Shown here one piece after another: positions 38,257 through 51,344 of a stretch of 64,000 nt of DNA (positions within the stretch are counted from its first letter, which is position 1; the number at the start of each line of letters is the position of its first letter). Source of the DNA: Anisakis pegreffii (taxonomy: Eukaryota; Nematoda; Chromadorea; Rhabditida; Anisakidae); the NCBI GenBank assembly GCA_035041965.1, contig JAPYMA010003012.1:1-64000 (forward strand), read 5' to 3'. The notes under the pieces are model-generated. The model had not been told where the DNA came from. It did not search any database and worked only from the letters and a program-made list of their open reading frames with translations. A program made the translations under genes and the position numbers.

Positions 38257-38402
38257 AATTAAATTCTCTACAAGCACAGAAGGTTTCAGCAAAATTCTTA
38301 ATCTAGTTTTCGAGACTGTAACTTAAAACGAACATTCATAACGAAAAATAATCCTCGACGAGCGATTGAGATGGAAAAAATACTGGAACAGAAATTTCAT
38401 CG
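38257..38402 (+). repeat. Left flanking inverted repeat of the satellite array
   Basis: The reverse complement of this segment matches 47156-47300 over about 145 bp at roughly 85-90% by eye (shared: CGATGAAATTTCTGTTCC, TCTCAATCGCTCG, AGGATTATTT, TCTCGAAAACTAGATT, AAACCTTCTGTGCTTGTAGA). A further degraded direct copy lies just outside at about 38150-38235, so the left side has a tandem pair. Confidence 0.85.
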
Positions 38403-38689
38403 GTACTTGAGCACATACCATTACAGTTGCCACCGTCCTTGCGTGGTTATTCACGAATATCCTCACTCAGATAGGAGGAAAAAAGAGCATGCATGTACAT
38501 TCAGAAGCGCTAACTGAATACTCTTGAAGATTTCGATACGAAGCATGACTCACGGTTGCCGGAGGGAAATGCAGATGGTTTTTTCGAAGTTGCATGCTCT
38601 CCACAGAAGAAAAAATTGAACACAAGTAACAGGCAGCTACCTTTTCTGTGCACATTAGTAAATCTCAAACAGTGATGCTCATTCTAACC

Positions 38690-41600
38690 TACTGATCTAT
38701 TCGTAGGCCCGATGGTGGCAAACCGCGTGTCATTAAGTAAATAGCAATATCTCCTCAAGAAAGCAAATTCGCTCGACAAAATATATGTTTTTCTGAAAGT
38801 AGAGATTCTGAAAAATCGAACGATAAAAAGAAGTTTATATTTCAACAGGCAAAGCTGAGGGCACTGCCACCTGGAAGATTTTAACGCCTGTATTGCTGTA
38901 TTAATGTATAATATTGATCTACAGTGATACAATGTGCATAGAATGAGTGCATCTGCACTAATTGAGATGACCTTAGAAAAATAGCTACATCTCGCCAAGA
39001 AAGCAAAACCACTCGTAAAGGTGTATGTTTTTCTGAATTCAGAGATTCTGCTGGATCGATTGGTTCACAAATATTTATATGTTCTTGGGCAAACTTAAGG
39101 AGACGGTGGGCTCGAAGATGGCAAACCGCATTTCCTGAAGTATATAGCGATATGTCCTCAAGAAAGCAAAATCGCTCTGTAAAATATATGTTTCTCTGAA
39201 AGTAGAGATTCTGAGCAATCGAATGGTCAAAGGAAATTCATATGTTGCGGGGCAAAGCTGAGGGTACTGGTACGTTGAATGTTCTAACGCTTATATTGCT
39301 GTATTAATGTATAACATTGATCGACAGTGGTACAATGTGCATTGAATGAGTGCATCTGCGCTATTTGAGATGGCTTTAGAAAAATAGCTACATCTCGTGA
39401 AGAAAGCAAAACCACTCGGAATGATATATGTTTTTCTGAATTCAGAGATTCTGCTGGATCGATTGGTTCACAAATATTTATATGCTAGTGGGCAAACCTG
39501 AGGAGACGGTAGGCTCGAAGGTGGCAAACCTCGAGTCATTAAGTAGATAGCGATATCACCTCAAGAGAGCAAAATCGCTCGACAAAATATATGTTTTTCT
39601 GAAAGTAGAGATTCTGAGCAATCGAATAGTGAAAGGAAATTCATATTTTACCAGGCAAAGCTGAGAGTACTGATACGTTGAAGATTTTAACGCCTATATT
39701 GCTGTAAGAATGTATAACGTTGATCTACAGTGATACAATGCGCCTTGAATGAGTGCCGGTGCGCTAATTCAGATGGCTTTAGAAAAATAGCTGTATCTCG
39801 TCAAGAAAGCAAAGTCACTCAGAATGATATATGTTTTTCTGAATTCGGAGATTCTGCTGGATCGATTGGTTCACAAATATTTATATGTTCTTGGGCAAAC
39901 TTAAGGAGACGGTAGGCTCGAACATGGCAAACCGCATTTCCTTAAGTAAATAGCGATATCTCCTCAAGAGAGCAAAACCGCTGGACAAAATATATGGTCT
40001 CTGAAAGTAGAGATTCTGAGCAATCGAATAGTGAAAGGAAATTCATATGTTGCGAGGCAAAGCTGAGGGTACTGGTACGTTGAACATTTTAACGGCTATA
40101 TTGCTGTATTAATGTATAACATTGATCGACAGTGATACAATGTGCATTGAATCAGTGCATCTGCGCTATTTGAGATGGCTTTAGAAAAATAGCTACATCT
40201 CGTGAAGAAAGCAAAACCACTCGTAATGATATATGTTTTTCTGAATTCAGAGATTCTGCTGGATCGATTGGTTCACAAATATTTATATGCTAGTGGGCAA
40301 ACCTGAGGAGACGTTAGGATCGAAGGTGGCAAACCGCATTTCCTTAAGTAAATAGCGATATCTCCTCAAGAGAGCAAAACCGCTGGACAAAATATATGGT
40401 CTCTGAAAGTAGAGATTCTGAGCAATCGAATAGTGAAAGGAAATTCATACGTTGCGGGGCAAAGCTGAGGGTACTGGTACGTTGAAAATTTTAACGCCTA
40501 TATTGCTGTATGAATGTATAGCGTTGATCTACAATGGTACAATGCGCCTTGAATGAGTGCCTGTGCGCTAATTGAGATTGCTTCAGATAAATAGATATAT
40601 CTCGTGAAGAAAGCAAAATCACTCGGAATGATATATGTTTTTCTGAATTCAGAGATTCTGCTGGATCGATTGGTGTACAAATATTTAAACGCTATTGGAC
40701 AAACCTGAGGAGACGGTAGGCTCGAACATGGCAAACCGCATTTCCTTAAGTAAATAGCGATATCTCCTCAAGAGAGCAAAACCGCTGGACAAAATATATG
40801 GTCTCTGAAAGTAGAGATTCTGAGCAATCGAATAGTGAAAGGAAATTCATATGTTGCGAGGCAAAGCTGAGGGTACTGGTACGTTGAACATTTTAACGGC
40901 TATATTGCTGTATTAATGTATAACATTGATCGACAGTGATACAATGTGCATTGAATCAGTGCATCTGCGCTATTTGAGATGGCTTTAGAAAAATAGCTAC
41001 ATCTCGTGAAGAAAGCAAAACCACTATGAACGATATATGTTTTTCTGAATTCAGAGATTCTGCTGGATCGATTGGTTCACAAATATTTATATGCTAGTGG
41101 GCAAACCTGAGGAGACGGTAGGCTCGAAGGTGGCAAACCTCGAGTCATTAAGTAGATAGCGATATCACCTCAAGAGAGCAGAATCGCTCGACAAAATATA
41201 TGTTTTTCTGAAAGTAGAGATTCTGAGCAATCGAATAGTGAAAGGAAATTCATATTTTACCAGGCAAAGCTGAGAGTACTGATACGTTGAAGATTTTAAC
41301 GCCTATATTGCTGTAAGAATGTATAACGTTGATCTACAGTGATACAATGCGCCTTGAATGAGTGCCGGTGCGCTAATTCAGATGGCTTTAGAAAAATAGC
41401 TGCATCTCGTCAAGAAAGCAAAATCACTCAGAATGATATATGTTTTTCTGAATTCGGAGATTCTGCTGGATCGAGTGGTTCACAAATATTTATATGTTCT
41501 TGGGCAAACTTAAGGAGACGGTAGGCTCGAACATGGCAAACCGCATTTCCTTAAGTAAATAGCGATATCTCCTCAAGAGAGCAAAACCGCTGGACAAAAT

Positions 41601-44600
41601 ATATGGTCTCTGAAAGTAGAGATTCTGAGCAATCGAATAGTGAAAGGAAATTCATATGTTGCGAGGCAAAGCTGAGGGTACTGGTACGTTGAACATTTTA
41701 ACGGCTATATTGCTGTATTAATGTATAACATTGATCGACAGTGATACAATGTGCATTGAATCAGTGCATCTGCGCTATTTGAGATGGCTTTAGAAAAATA
41801 GCTACATCTCGTGAAGAAAGCAAAACCACTCGTAATGATATATGTTTTTCTGAATTCAGAGATTCTGCTGGATCGATTGGTTCACAAATATTTATATGCT
41901 AGTGGGCAAACCTGAGGAGACGTTAGGATCGAAGGTGGCAAACCGCATTTCCTTAAGTAAATAGCGATATCTCCTCAAGAGAGCAAAACCGCTGGACAAA
42001 ATATATGGTCTCTGAAAGTAGAGATTCTGAGCAATCGAATAGTGAAAGGAAATTCATACGTTGCGGGGCAAAGCTGAGGGTACTGGTACGTTGAAAATTT
42101 TAACGCCTATATTGCTGTATGAATGTATAGCGTTGATCTACAATGGTACAATGCGCCTTGAATGAGTGCCTGTGCGCTAATTGAGATTGCTTCAGATAAA
42201 TAGATATATCTCGTGAAGAAAGCAAAATCACTCGGAATGATATATGTTTTTCTGAATTCAGAGATTCTGCTGGATCGATTGGTGTACAAATATTTAAACG
42301 CTATTGGACAAACCTGAGGAGACGGTAGGCTCGAACATGGCAAACCGCATTTCCTTAAGTAAATAGCGATATCTCCTCAAGAGAGCAAAACCGCTGGACA
42401 AAATATATGGTCTCTGAAAGTAGAGATTCTGAGCAATCGAATAGTGAAAGGAAATTCATATGTTGCGAGGCAAAGCTGAGGGTACTGGTACGTTGAACAT
42501 TTTAACGGCTATATTGCTGTATTAATGTATAACATTGATCGACAGTGATACAATGTGCATTGAATCAGTGCATCTGCGCTATTTGAGATGGCTTTAGAAA
42601 AATAGCTACATCTCGTGAAGAAAGCAAAACCACTATGAACGATATATGTTTTTCTGAATTCAGAGATTCTGCTGGATCGATTGGTTCACAAATATTTATA
42701 TGTTCTTGGGCAAACTTAAGGAGACGGTAGGCTCGAACATGGCAAACCGCATTTCCTTAAGTAAATAGCGATATCTCCTCAAGAGAGCAAAACCGCTGGA
42801 CAAAATATATGGTCTCTGAAAGTAGAGATTCTGAGCAATCGAATAGTGAAAGGAAATTCATATGTTGCGAGGCAAAGCTGAGGGTACTGGTACGTTGAAC
42901 ATTTTAACGGCTATATTGCTGTATTAATGTATAACATTGATCGACAGTGATACAATGTGCATTGAATCAGTGCATCTGCGCTATTTGAGATGGCTTTAGA
43001 AAAATAGCTACATCTCGTGAAGAAAGCAAAACCACTCGTAATGATATATGTTTTTCTGAATTCAGAGATTCTGCTGGATCGATTGGTTCACAAATATTTA
43101 TATGCTAGTGGGCAAACCTGAGGAGACGTTAGGATCGAAGGTGGCAAACCGCATTTCCTTAAGTAAATAGCGATATCTCCTCAAGAGAGCAAAACCGCTG
43201 GACAAAATATATGGTCTCTGAAAGTAGAGATTCTGAGCAATCGAATAGTGAAAGGAAATTCATACGTTGCGGGGCAAAGCTGAGGGTACTGGTACGTTGA
43301 AAATTTTAACGCCTATATTGCTGTATGAATGTATAGCGTTGATCTACAATGGTACAATGCGCCTTGAATGAGTGCCTGTGCGCTAATTGAGATTGCTTCA
43401 GATAAATAGATATATCTCGTGAAGAAAGCAAAATCACTCGGAATGATATATGTTTTTCTGAATTCAGAGATTCTGCTGGATCGATTGGTGTACAAATATT
43501 TAAACGCTATTGGACAAACCTGAGGAGACGGTAGGCTCGAACATGGCAAACCGCATTTCCTTAAGTAAATAGCGATATCTCCTCAAGAGAGCAAAACCGC
43601 TGGACAAAATATATGGTCTCTGAAAGTAGAGATTCTGAGCAATCGAATAGTGAAAGGAAATTCATATGTTGCGAGGCAAAGCTGAGGGTACTGGTACGTT
43701 GAACATTTTAACGGCTATATTGCTGTATTAATGTATAACATTGATCTACAGTGATACAATGTGCATTGAATCAGTGCATCTGCGCTATTTGAGATGGCTT
43801 TAGAAAAATAGCTACATCTCGTGAAGAAAGCAAAACCACTATGAACGATATATGTTTTTCTGAATTCAGAGATTCTGCTGGATCGATTGGTTCACAAATA
43901 TTTATATGCTAGTGGGCAAACCTGAGGAGACGGTAGGCTCGAAGGTGGCAAACCTCGAGTTCATTAAGTAGATAGCGATATCACCTCAAGAGAGCAAAAC
44001 CGCTGGACAAAATATATGGTCTCTGAAAGTAGAGATTCTGAGCAATCGAATAGTGAAAGGAAATTCATATTTTACCAGGCAAAGCTGAGAGTACTGATAC
44101 CTTGAAGATTTTAACGCCTATATTGCTGTATGAATGTATAGCGTTGATCTACAATGGTACAATGCGCCTTGAATGAGTGCATCCGCGCTATTTGAGATGG
44201 CTTTAGAAAAATAGCAACATCTCGTGAAGAAAGCAAAACCACTCGGAATGATATATGTTTTTCTGAATTCAGAGATTCTGCTGGATCGATTGGTTCACAA
44301 ATATTTATATGTTCTTGGGCAAACTTAAGGAGGCGGTAGGCTCGAACATGGCAAACCGCATTTCCTTAAGTAAATAGCGATATCTCCTCAAGAGAGCAAA
44401 ACCGCTGGACAAAATATATGGTCTCTGAAAGTAGAGATTCTGAGCAATCGAATAGTGAAAGGAAATTCATATGTTGCGGGGCAAAGCTGAGGGTACTGGT
44501 ACGTTGAAAATTTTAACGCCTATATTGCTGTATGAATGTATAGCGTTGATCTACAATGGTACAATGCGCCTTGAATGAGTGCCTGTGCGCTAATTGAGAT

Positions 44601-47060
44601 TGCTTCAGATAAATAGATATATCTCGTGAAGAAAGCAAAATCACTCGGAATGATATATGTTTTTCTGAATTCAGAGATTCTGCTGGATCGATTGGTGTAC
44701 AAATATTTAAACGCTATTGGACAAACCTGAGGAGACGGTAGGCTCGAACATGGCAAACCGCATTTCCTTAAGTAAATAGCGATATCTCCTCAAGAGAGCA
44801 AAACCGCTGGACAAAATATATGGTCTCTGAAAGTAGAGATTCTGAGCAATCGAATAGTGAAAGGAAATTCATATGTTGCGAGGCAAAGCTGAGGGTACTG
44901 GTACGTTGAACATTTTAACGGCTATATTGCTGTATTAATGTATAACATTGATCGACAGTGATACAATGTGCATTGAATCAGTGCATCTGCGCTATTTGAG
45001 ATGGCTTTAGAAAAATAGCTACATCTCGTGAAGAAAGCAAAACCACTATGAACGATATATGTTTTTCTGAATTCAGAGATTCTGCTGGATCGATTGGTTC
45101 ACAAATATTTATATGCTAGTGGGCAAACCTGAGGAGACGGTAGGCTCGAAGGTGGCAAACCTCGAGTCATTAAGTAGATAGCGATATCACCTCAAGAGAG
45201 CAGAATCGCTCGACAAAATATATGTTTTTCTGAAAGTAGAGATTCTGAGCAATCGAATAGTGAAAGGAAATTCATATTTTACCAGGCAAAGCTGAGAGTA
45301 CTGATACGTTGAAGATTTTAACGCCTATATTGCTGTAAGAATGTATAACGTTGATCTACAGGGATACAATGCGCCTTGAATGAGTGCCGGTGCGCTAATT
45401 CAGATGGCTTTAGAAAAATAGCTGCATCTCGTCAAGAAAGCAAAATCACTCAGAATGATATATGTTTTTCTGAATTCGGAGATTCTGCTGGATCGAGTGG
45501 TTCACAAATATTTATATGTTCTTGGGCAAACTTAAGGAGACGGTAGGCTCGAACATGGCAAACCGCATTTCCTTAAGTAAATAGCGATATCTCCTCAAGA
45601 GAGCAAAACCGCTGGACAAAATATATGGTCTCTGAAAGTAGAGATTCTGAGCAATCGAATAGTGAAAGGAAATTCATATGTTGCGAGGCAAAGCTGAGGG
45701 TACTGGTACGTTGAACATTTTAACGGCTATATTGCTGTATTAATGTATAACATTGATCGACAGTGATACAATGTGCATTGAATCAGTGCATCTGCGCTAT
45801 TTGAGATGGCTTTAGAAAAATAGCTACATCTCGTGAAGAAAGCAAAACCACTCGTAATGATATATGTTTTTCTGAATTCAGAGATTCTGCTGGATCGATT
45901 GGTTCACAAATATTTATATGCTAGTGGGCAAACCTGAGGAGACGTTAGGATCGAAGGTGGCAAACCGCATTTCCTTAAGTAAATAGCGATATCTCCTCAA
46001 GAGAGCAAAACCGCTGGACAAAATATATGGTCTCTGAAAGTAGAGATTCTGAGCAATCGAATAGTGAAAGGAAATTCATACGTTGCGGGGCAAAGCTGAG
46101 GGTACTGGTACGTTGAAAATTTTAACGCCTATATTGCTGTATGAATGTATAGCGTTGATCTACAATGGTACAATGCGCCTTGAATGAGTGCCTGTGCGCT
46201 AATTGAGATTGCTTCAGATAAATAGATATATCTCGTGAAGAAAGCAAAATCACTCGGAATGATATATGTTTTTCTGAATTCAGAGATTCTGCTGGATCGA
46301 TTGGTGTACAAATATTTAAACGCTATTGGACAAACCTGAGGAGACGGTAGGCTCGAAGGTGGCAAGCCTCATGTCCTTAAGTAAATAGCGATATCTCCTC
46401 AAGAGAGCAAAACCGCTGGACAAAATATATGGTCTCTGAAAGTAGAGATTCTGAGCAATCGAATGGTGAAAGGAAAATCATATGTTACGGGGCAAAGCTG
46501 AGGGTACTGGTACCTTGAAAATTTTAACGCCTATATTGCTGCATTAATGTATAATACTGATCGACAGTGATACAATGTGCACTGAATGAGTGCATCTGCA
46601 CTAATTGAGATGGCTTTAGAAAAATAGCTACATCTCGTGAAGAAAGCAAAATCACTCAAAAATATTTCGTCAAGAAAGCAAAATCACTCACTCATGTTTT
46701 TCCGAATTCAGAGATTCCGGTGGATCCACTGGTGTACAAAAGTCTGTATGTTATTGGGCAAATATGAGGAGACGGTAGGATCGAAGATGGCAAACCGCAT
46801 TTCATTAAGTAAATAGCGATGTCTCCTCAACAAAGCAAAATCGCTCGATAAAATATATGTTTCTCTTAAAGTAGAGATGCTGAGCAATCGAATGGTGAAA
46901 AGAAGTTCATGTGTTACCGGCAAAGCTGAGGGTACTGATACCTTGAAGATTTTAATGCCTATATTGCTGTATAACATTGATCTACAGTGATACAATGTGC
47001 CGTGAATGAGGGCCTGTGCGCTAATTGAGATGGCTTTAGAAAATGGCTTTAGCGATGGCT
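38690..47060. repeat. Satellite array, ~402-bp unit with higher-order 3-mer/4-mer organisation
   Basis: About 20 tandem units of ~402 bp. Each has two related halves of about 240 and 162 bp. One contains TAGCGATATCTCCTCAAGA and then AGTAGAGATTCTGAGCAATC. The other contains TAGCTACATCTCGTGAAGA and then TTCAGAGATTCTGCTGGATC. A distinctive variant (with ATTTAAACGCTATTGGACAA) recurs with starts at 40498, 42107, 43313, 44520 and 46129, spaced 1609, 1206, 1207 and 1609 bp, i.e. 4, 3, 3 and 4 units. Interior copies of this variant are identical or nearly so, while edge units are clearly diverged. The right edge decays into short GATGGCTTTAG repeats near 47020-47085. Minus-strand 78-codon frames recur in this variant. 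Confidence 0.95.
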
Positions 47061-47701
47061 TTAGAGATGGCTTTAGCGATGTTTTTTGCGATTTTGATAG
47101 GGAAAGCGGGATCAGCGTCATAGTCGATCAGCATCATATTCTCTTTTAAATGGAGCGATGAAATTTCTGTTCCGGTTCTTTTTCCGTCTCAATCGCTCGC
47201 AAAGGATTATTTATTGTTATGAAGGTTCATTTTAAGTTACAATCTCGAAAACTAGATTGTGAATTCTCTTGAAACCTTCTGTGCTTGTAGAGACTTAAAT
47301 TTGGAATTAGTCGCGAAGGTTGCGCTACGACGATTTCCCGTTGATAGCTTTCACAGCTACATTCATTCTATTCGTTTTTTGCGCATTTACGAAACCCAAT
47401 CTAACTTTTGGTGACTGAACAGCCGGGTGCCACCTGTCCGGGTGTCACTTGTCACGGAGTCAATTATCTTGTACCTGTGGGATGTAATTATTTGTGATCA
47501 TAAGATTTGGCTGGCGTAAATCTCGAGATGTCGCGACCTGAACATTCGGGACCTCCGGAATTGGTAGGTGGAACATTTTAACTCATTGTTATATGATTAA
47601 AGTATTTGTTGTAGTCAGTAATCAATAGTGTGTCGTTGCCTGTATTCCAATGGCACCACTTATGTAGCCTCTAAATGTTACTAGTGTTCAAACGATAATT
47701 G
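46554..47701. repeat. First copy of an exact 1148-bp duplication ending at the gap
   Basis: From ATACTGATCGACAGTG to CAAACGATAATTG, identical by reading to 47712-48859 (offset 1158). It contains the right end of the satellite, the right inverted repeat and a copy of BUD23 exon 1 (ATG at 47528). It ends exactly where the N run begins. Confidence 0.95.
47156..47300 (-). repeat. Right flanking inverted repeat of the satellite array
   Basis: Inverted partner of 38257-38402. Its internal CGCTCGCAAAGG is closer to the outer left copy (CCTTTGCAAGCG near 38185). A second identical occurrence at 48314-48458 is due to the assembly duplication. Confidence 0.85.
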
Positions 47702-47711
47702 NNNNNNNNNN
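47702..47711. other. Assembly gap (10 N)
   Basis: Ten N between two identical 1148-bp segments. The left contig ends at 47701 and the right contig begins at 47712 with the same sequence, so the gap is probably a failed overlap merge, not missing sequence. Confidence 0.95.
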
Positions 47712-48859
47712 ATACTGATCGACAGTGATACAATGTGCACTGAATGAGTGCATCTGCACTAATTGAGATGGCTTTAGAAAAATAGCTACATCTCGTGAAG
47801 AAAGCAAAATCACTCAAAAATATTTCGTCAAGAAAGCAAAATCACTCACTCATGTTTTTCCGAATTCAGAGATTCCGGTGGATCCACTGGTGTACAAAAG
47901 TCTGTATGTTATTGGGCAAATATGAGGAGACGGTAGGATCGAAGATGGCAAACCGCATTTCATTAAGTAAATAGCGATGTCTCCTCAACAAAGCAAAATC
48001 GCTCGATAAAATATATGTTTCTCTTAAAGTAGAGATGCTGAGCAATCGAATGGTGAAAAGAAGTTCATGTGTTACCGGCAAAGCTGAGGGTACTGATACC
48101 TTGAAGATTTTAATGCCTATATTGCTGTATAACATTGATCTACAGTGATACAATGTGCCGTGAATGAGGGCCTGTGCGCTAATTGAGATGGCTTTAGAAA
48201 ATGGCTTTAGCGATGGCTTTAGAGATGGCTTTAGCGATGTTTTTTGCGATTTTGATAGGGAAAGCGGGATCAGCGTCATAGTCGATCAGCATCATATTCT
48301 CTTTTAAATGGAGCGATGAAATTTCTGTTCCGGTTCTTTTTCCGTCTCAATCGCTCGCAAAGGATTATTTATTGTTATGAAGGTTCATTTTAAGTTACAA
48401 TCTCGAAAACTAGATTGTGAATTCTCTTGAAACCTTCTGTGCTTGTAGAGACTTAAATTTGGAATTAGTCGCGAAGGTTGCGCTACGACGATTTCCCGTT
48501 GATAGCTTTCACAGCTACATTCATTCTATTCGTTTTTTGCGCATTTACGAAACCCAATCTAACTTTTGGTGACTGAACAGCCGGGTGCCACCTGTCCGGG
48601 TGTCACTTGTCACGGAGTCAATTATCTTGTACCTGTGGGATGTAATTATTTGTGATCATAAGATTTGGCTGGCGTAAATCTCGAGATGTCGCGACCTGAA
48701 CATTCGGGACCTCCGGAATTGGTAGGTGGAACATTTTAACTCATTGTTATATGATTAAAGTATTTGTTGTAGTCAGTAATCAATAGTGTGTCGTTGCCTG
48801 TATTCCAATGGCACCACTTATGTAGCCTCTAAATGTTACTAGTGTTCAAACGATAATTG
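47712..48859. repeat. Second copy of the 1148-bp duplication, continuing into BUD23
   Basis: Begins directly after the N run and equals 46554-47701. Its last base (48859) continues uninterrupted into intron 1 of BUD23, so this is the copy in true genomic context. Confidence 0.95.
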
Positions 48860-51344
48860 AAATTAATTAACAGATCAGATTTATTCATTTCAGTTTTACA
48901 ATGCACAAGAATCATCAAAATACAGTTCGAAGTGAGTTAATATCTTCTCAAATATCTTTTGATAACATTATTTTATACAATAATAGAATAAGTGTTGATG
49001 AGTGTATGGATAAAGTTTAACAGATTAATATCCATTTGTATTGGCTGAATGTTTGATTGCGATGAAGCTCACTTTAATTTTCATTTAGCTCTCATATCAT
49101 ATCAGTTCAATCTGAAATGTCAGCAAGGGCGTTGGATTTATTAGCACTTGGAGATGATCAAGAATCATTTATATTAGATATAGGTTGCGGCTCAGGACTG
49201 AGTGGTGAGATAATCTCCGAAAGAGGACATCATTGGGTTGGTATTGACATCAGTGAGTCTATGTTGAGTAAGTTGCTCGGTTTTTTTTCTCAGCAATAAA
49301 ATTTTATTATATTTATTCATATTTAATGTCGAATTGCTAATTTATTAACGATTTCTTTTTTATCATTGAGTCTATTCATTTTTGTAACGCAGAGGTGGCG
49401 CAAGAGGACCGTGAAGTGGATGAAGATCTGATACTGAAGGATATCGGTACTGGATTGCCGTTCCGGGCAGGCACATTTGATGGTGCTATCAGGTACACTT
49501 AAGAAGACTTGTATTTATACATGCTTCATAACGGTTATTACAAATTCACTTGCAGTTTAGTATCTCAGCAATTCAGTGGCTGTGTCATGCAAACGCCAAT
49601 TGTGAAAATCCACGAAAACGATTGTTACGATTCTTTCAGTCTCTATACGCTTGCTTGGTAGTTTACTATTGTTATTATTTCGTTCTTTGATTCCTATAAA
49701 CAGTAGCCTATGATGTGCGGTCATCACCCCGGCCTGTTCAAATCGAAGTGAACGACTTGTAGGGTCGTGGGACGCGTGCGGTATTCCAGTTCTATCCAGA
49801 GAATGCGGATCAAAGTGAACTGATCAGCAATCAAGCAATGCGTGCTGGCTTCAATGGTGGTCTTGTTGTCGATTATCCCAATAGTGCCAAGGCCAAAAAG
49901 TTACTAATTCATCTTGTTTGCAATTTTGTACTGCATTGTAAGGCTTAATGTATGAGGCTTTTAAAACCTCTGAAGTCTTCGAGTGTCGGGGATCTTTAAT
50001 CCAACTTTCACCATTCTCATGTGCTCATTGCCGTGTTCTCGTGTTCACTGCTGACGATTACTTCTCTACTCAAACAGATGGATGTGCCCCTCTTTAGAGT
50101 GATCACATCATCACATTTCAAAAGTATGCCAGGATTTTGCGTGAGCTTAGTTTCAATCTAATATCATTCATACCAAATATCCAATTATATACATCTTTTT
50201 TTTTCATTTCTGTTAGAATCTACGATCACAACTTAAGTCAAATTCATTAATGTAATTAATACCATATTAATTCAGAATTTATTTGGTACTAATGACTGGT
50301 GGAGTGCAGCAATTACCCAGAGCATTGATAAGTGGAAATGATACCTCTTCACAAGTTTCAAACATCGCTCGGAGGTATATATATATTGAATATGATAATA
50401 TCGCGTACTTTAAGTCGTTTTCGCTCGAAAATCTCATCATTTTTATTCCAGCATATGTCATCAGTCAAATATCAGCACCATTTGTTTATGAGTCGTTCTT
50501 ATTATAATAAGTAAATTTGAATATTACTCTTAAAATGTGCATTGTTTGATGTAACTTATTGTTTATTCACTATCAGTAAGAGTGGATCATAATTGAGCAG
50601 TCAATCGCTATCAATTACTGTATAAGGCATACAGCTATTCATTGATAACAAACACTGATTGTTTATCGACATTTTGAACCGTATTGTAAGAAATTGGTTT
50701 TCAGAGGGTTTTCAGTGGGTAGAAGTGAGGGAAACAAGCGAATTAAAGGGTCGAAAGAGTGGATCGAAGCAAAGAAGGAACGCGCCAGAAAGCAAGGAAA
50801 GTGAGTTGTGTTGCTTCTTAAGCATTATCTCCTTAAGCAAAGAAGAAACGCCAGAGTTGTAAGAAGTTATTCTGATTCAGTGTCATCACACCAAGGGGTC
50901 CCTCTCATCTCGTAACTCTTATTCTCATCCAGAGTGTAAAGTAATAGTTTACACCATCTTTGCTAAAGTCACGAATCAAAAATATTGAGTACGAAAACAT
51001 CTCTTTTAACATCCAGTATATTTTTTTTACCGAATTCATTAGTCAGTGTGATACCGTCGAGGGCCTGTTAATTATGACATCAATTATTCGTTAGTTTTAG
51101 ATATCACTGAATAAAGCGATAGCCATTATTACTAAATGATAATTATTACTTAATTACTACTTTGGTCATGGTTGCTCACAGCTACCCATGAAAACCGCAA
51201 TTGTCCACAGTTATCATTACCTACTTCGGGATATTTCTAACCAGACCTTACAGTTTATTTCTGAACTCTTTTTTATTCTATCATTTCAGACAGGTGCATG
51301 AAACATCCAAGTATTCGGGTCGTAAACGTAGGAAGATATTCTGA
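48686..51344 (+). CDS. BUD23: 18S rRNA (guanine-N7)-methyltransferase BUD23/WBSCR22
   Basis: SAM-dependent methyltransferase that makes m7G in 18S rRNA during 40S maturation, with TRMT112 as partner. Nine exons join in phase: 48686-48721, 48894-48931, 49089-49267, 49393-49492, 49561-49657, 49763-49899, 50276-50374, 50705-50800 and 51290-51344, giving 278 residues (human 281). Residues 1-12 ([12 protein letters not shown]) match the conserved N-terminus. Motif I is [12 protein letters not shown] from residue 53. [37 protein letters not shown] and [15 protein letters not shown] follow, and the tail is basic (SGRKRRKIF). Two introns require internal acceptors (TTTAG at 49560, TTTCAG at 50704) to match the family. 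Exon 1 is also present at 47528-47563 through the assembly duplication. Confidence 0.96.

Noticed and set aside
40498..46365. Five nearly identical 78-codon minus-strand frames (40498, 42107, 43313, 44520, 46129)
   Set aside because: They recur because the satellite unit recurs. Related units have stops at the same place (a TGA where these have TGT), and there is no start, splice or poly(A) context, so they are not listed as genes.
47528..47563. A second BUD23 exon 1, suggesting a duplicated gene
   Set aside because: It lies in the exact 1148-bp copy that ends at the N gap. Assembly duplication explains it better than a second gene.
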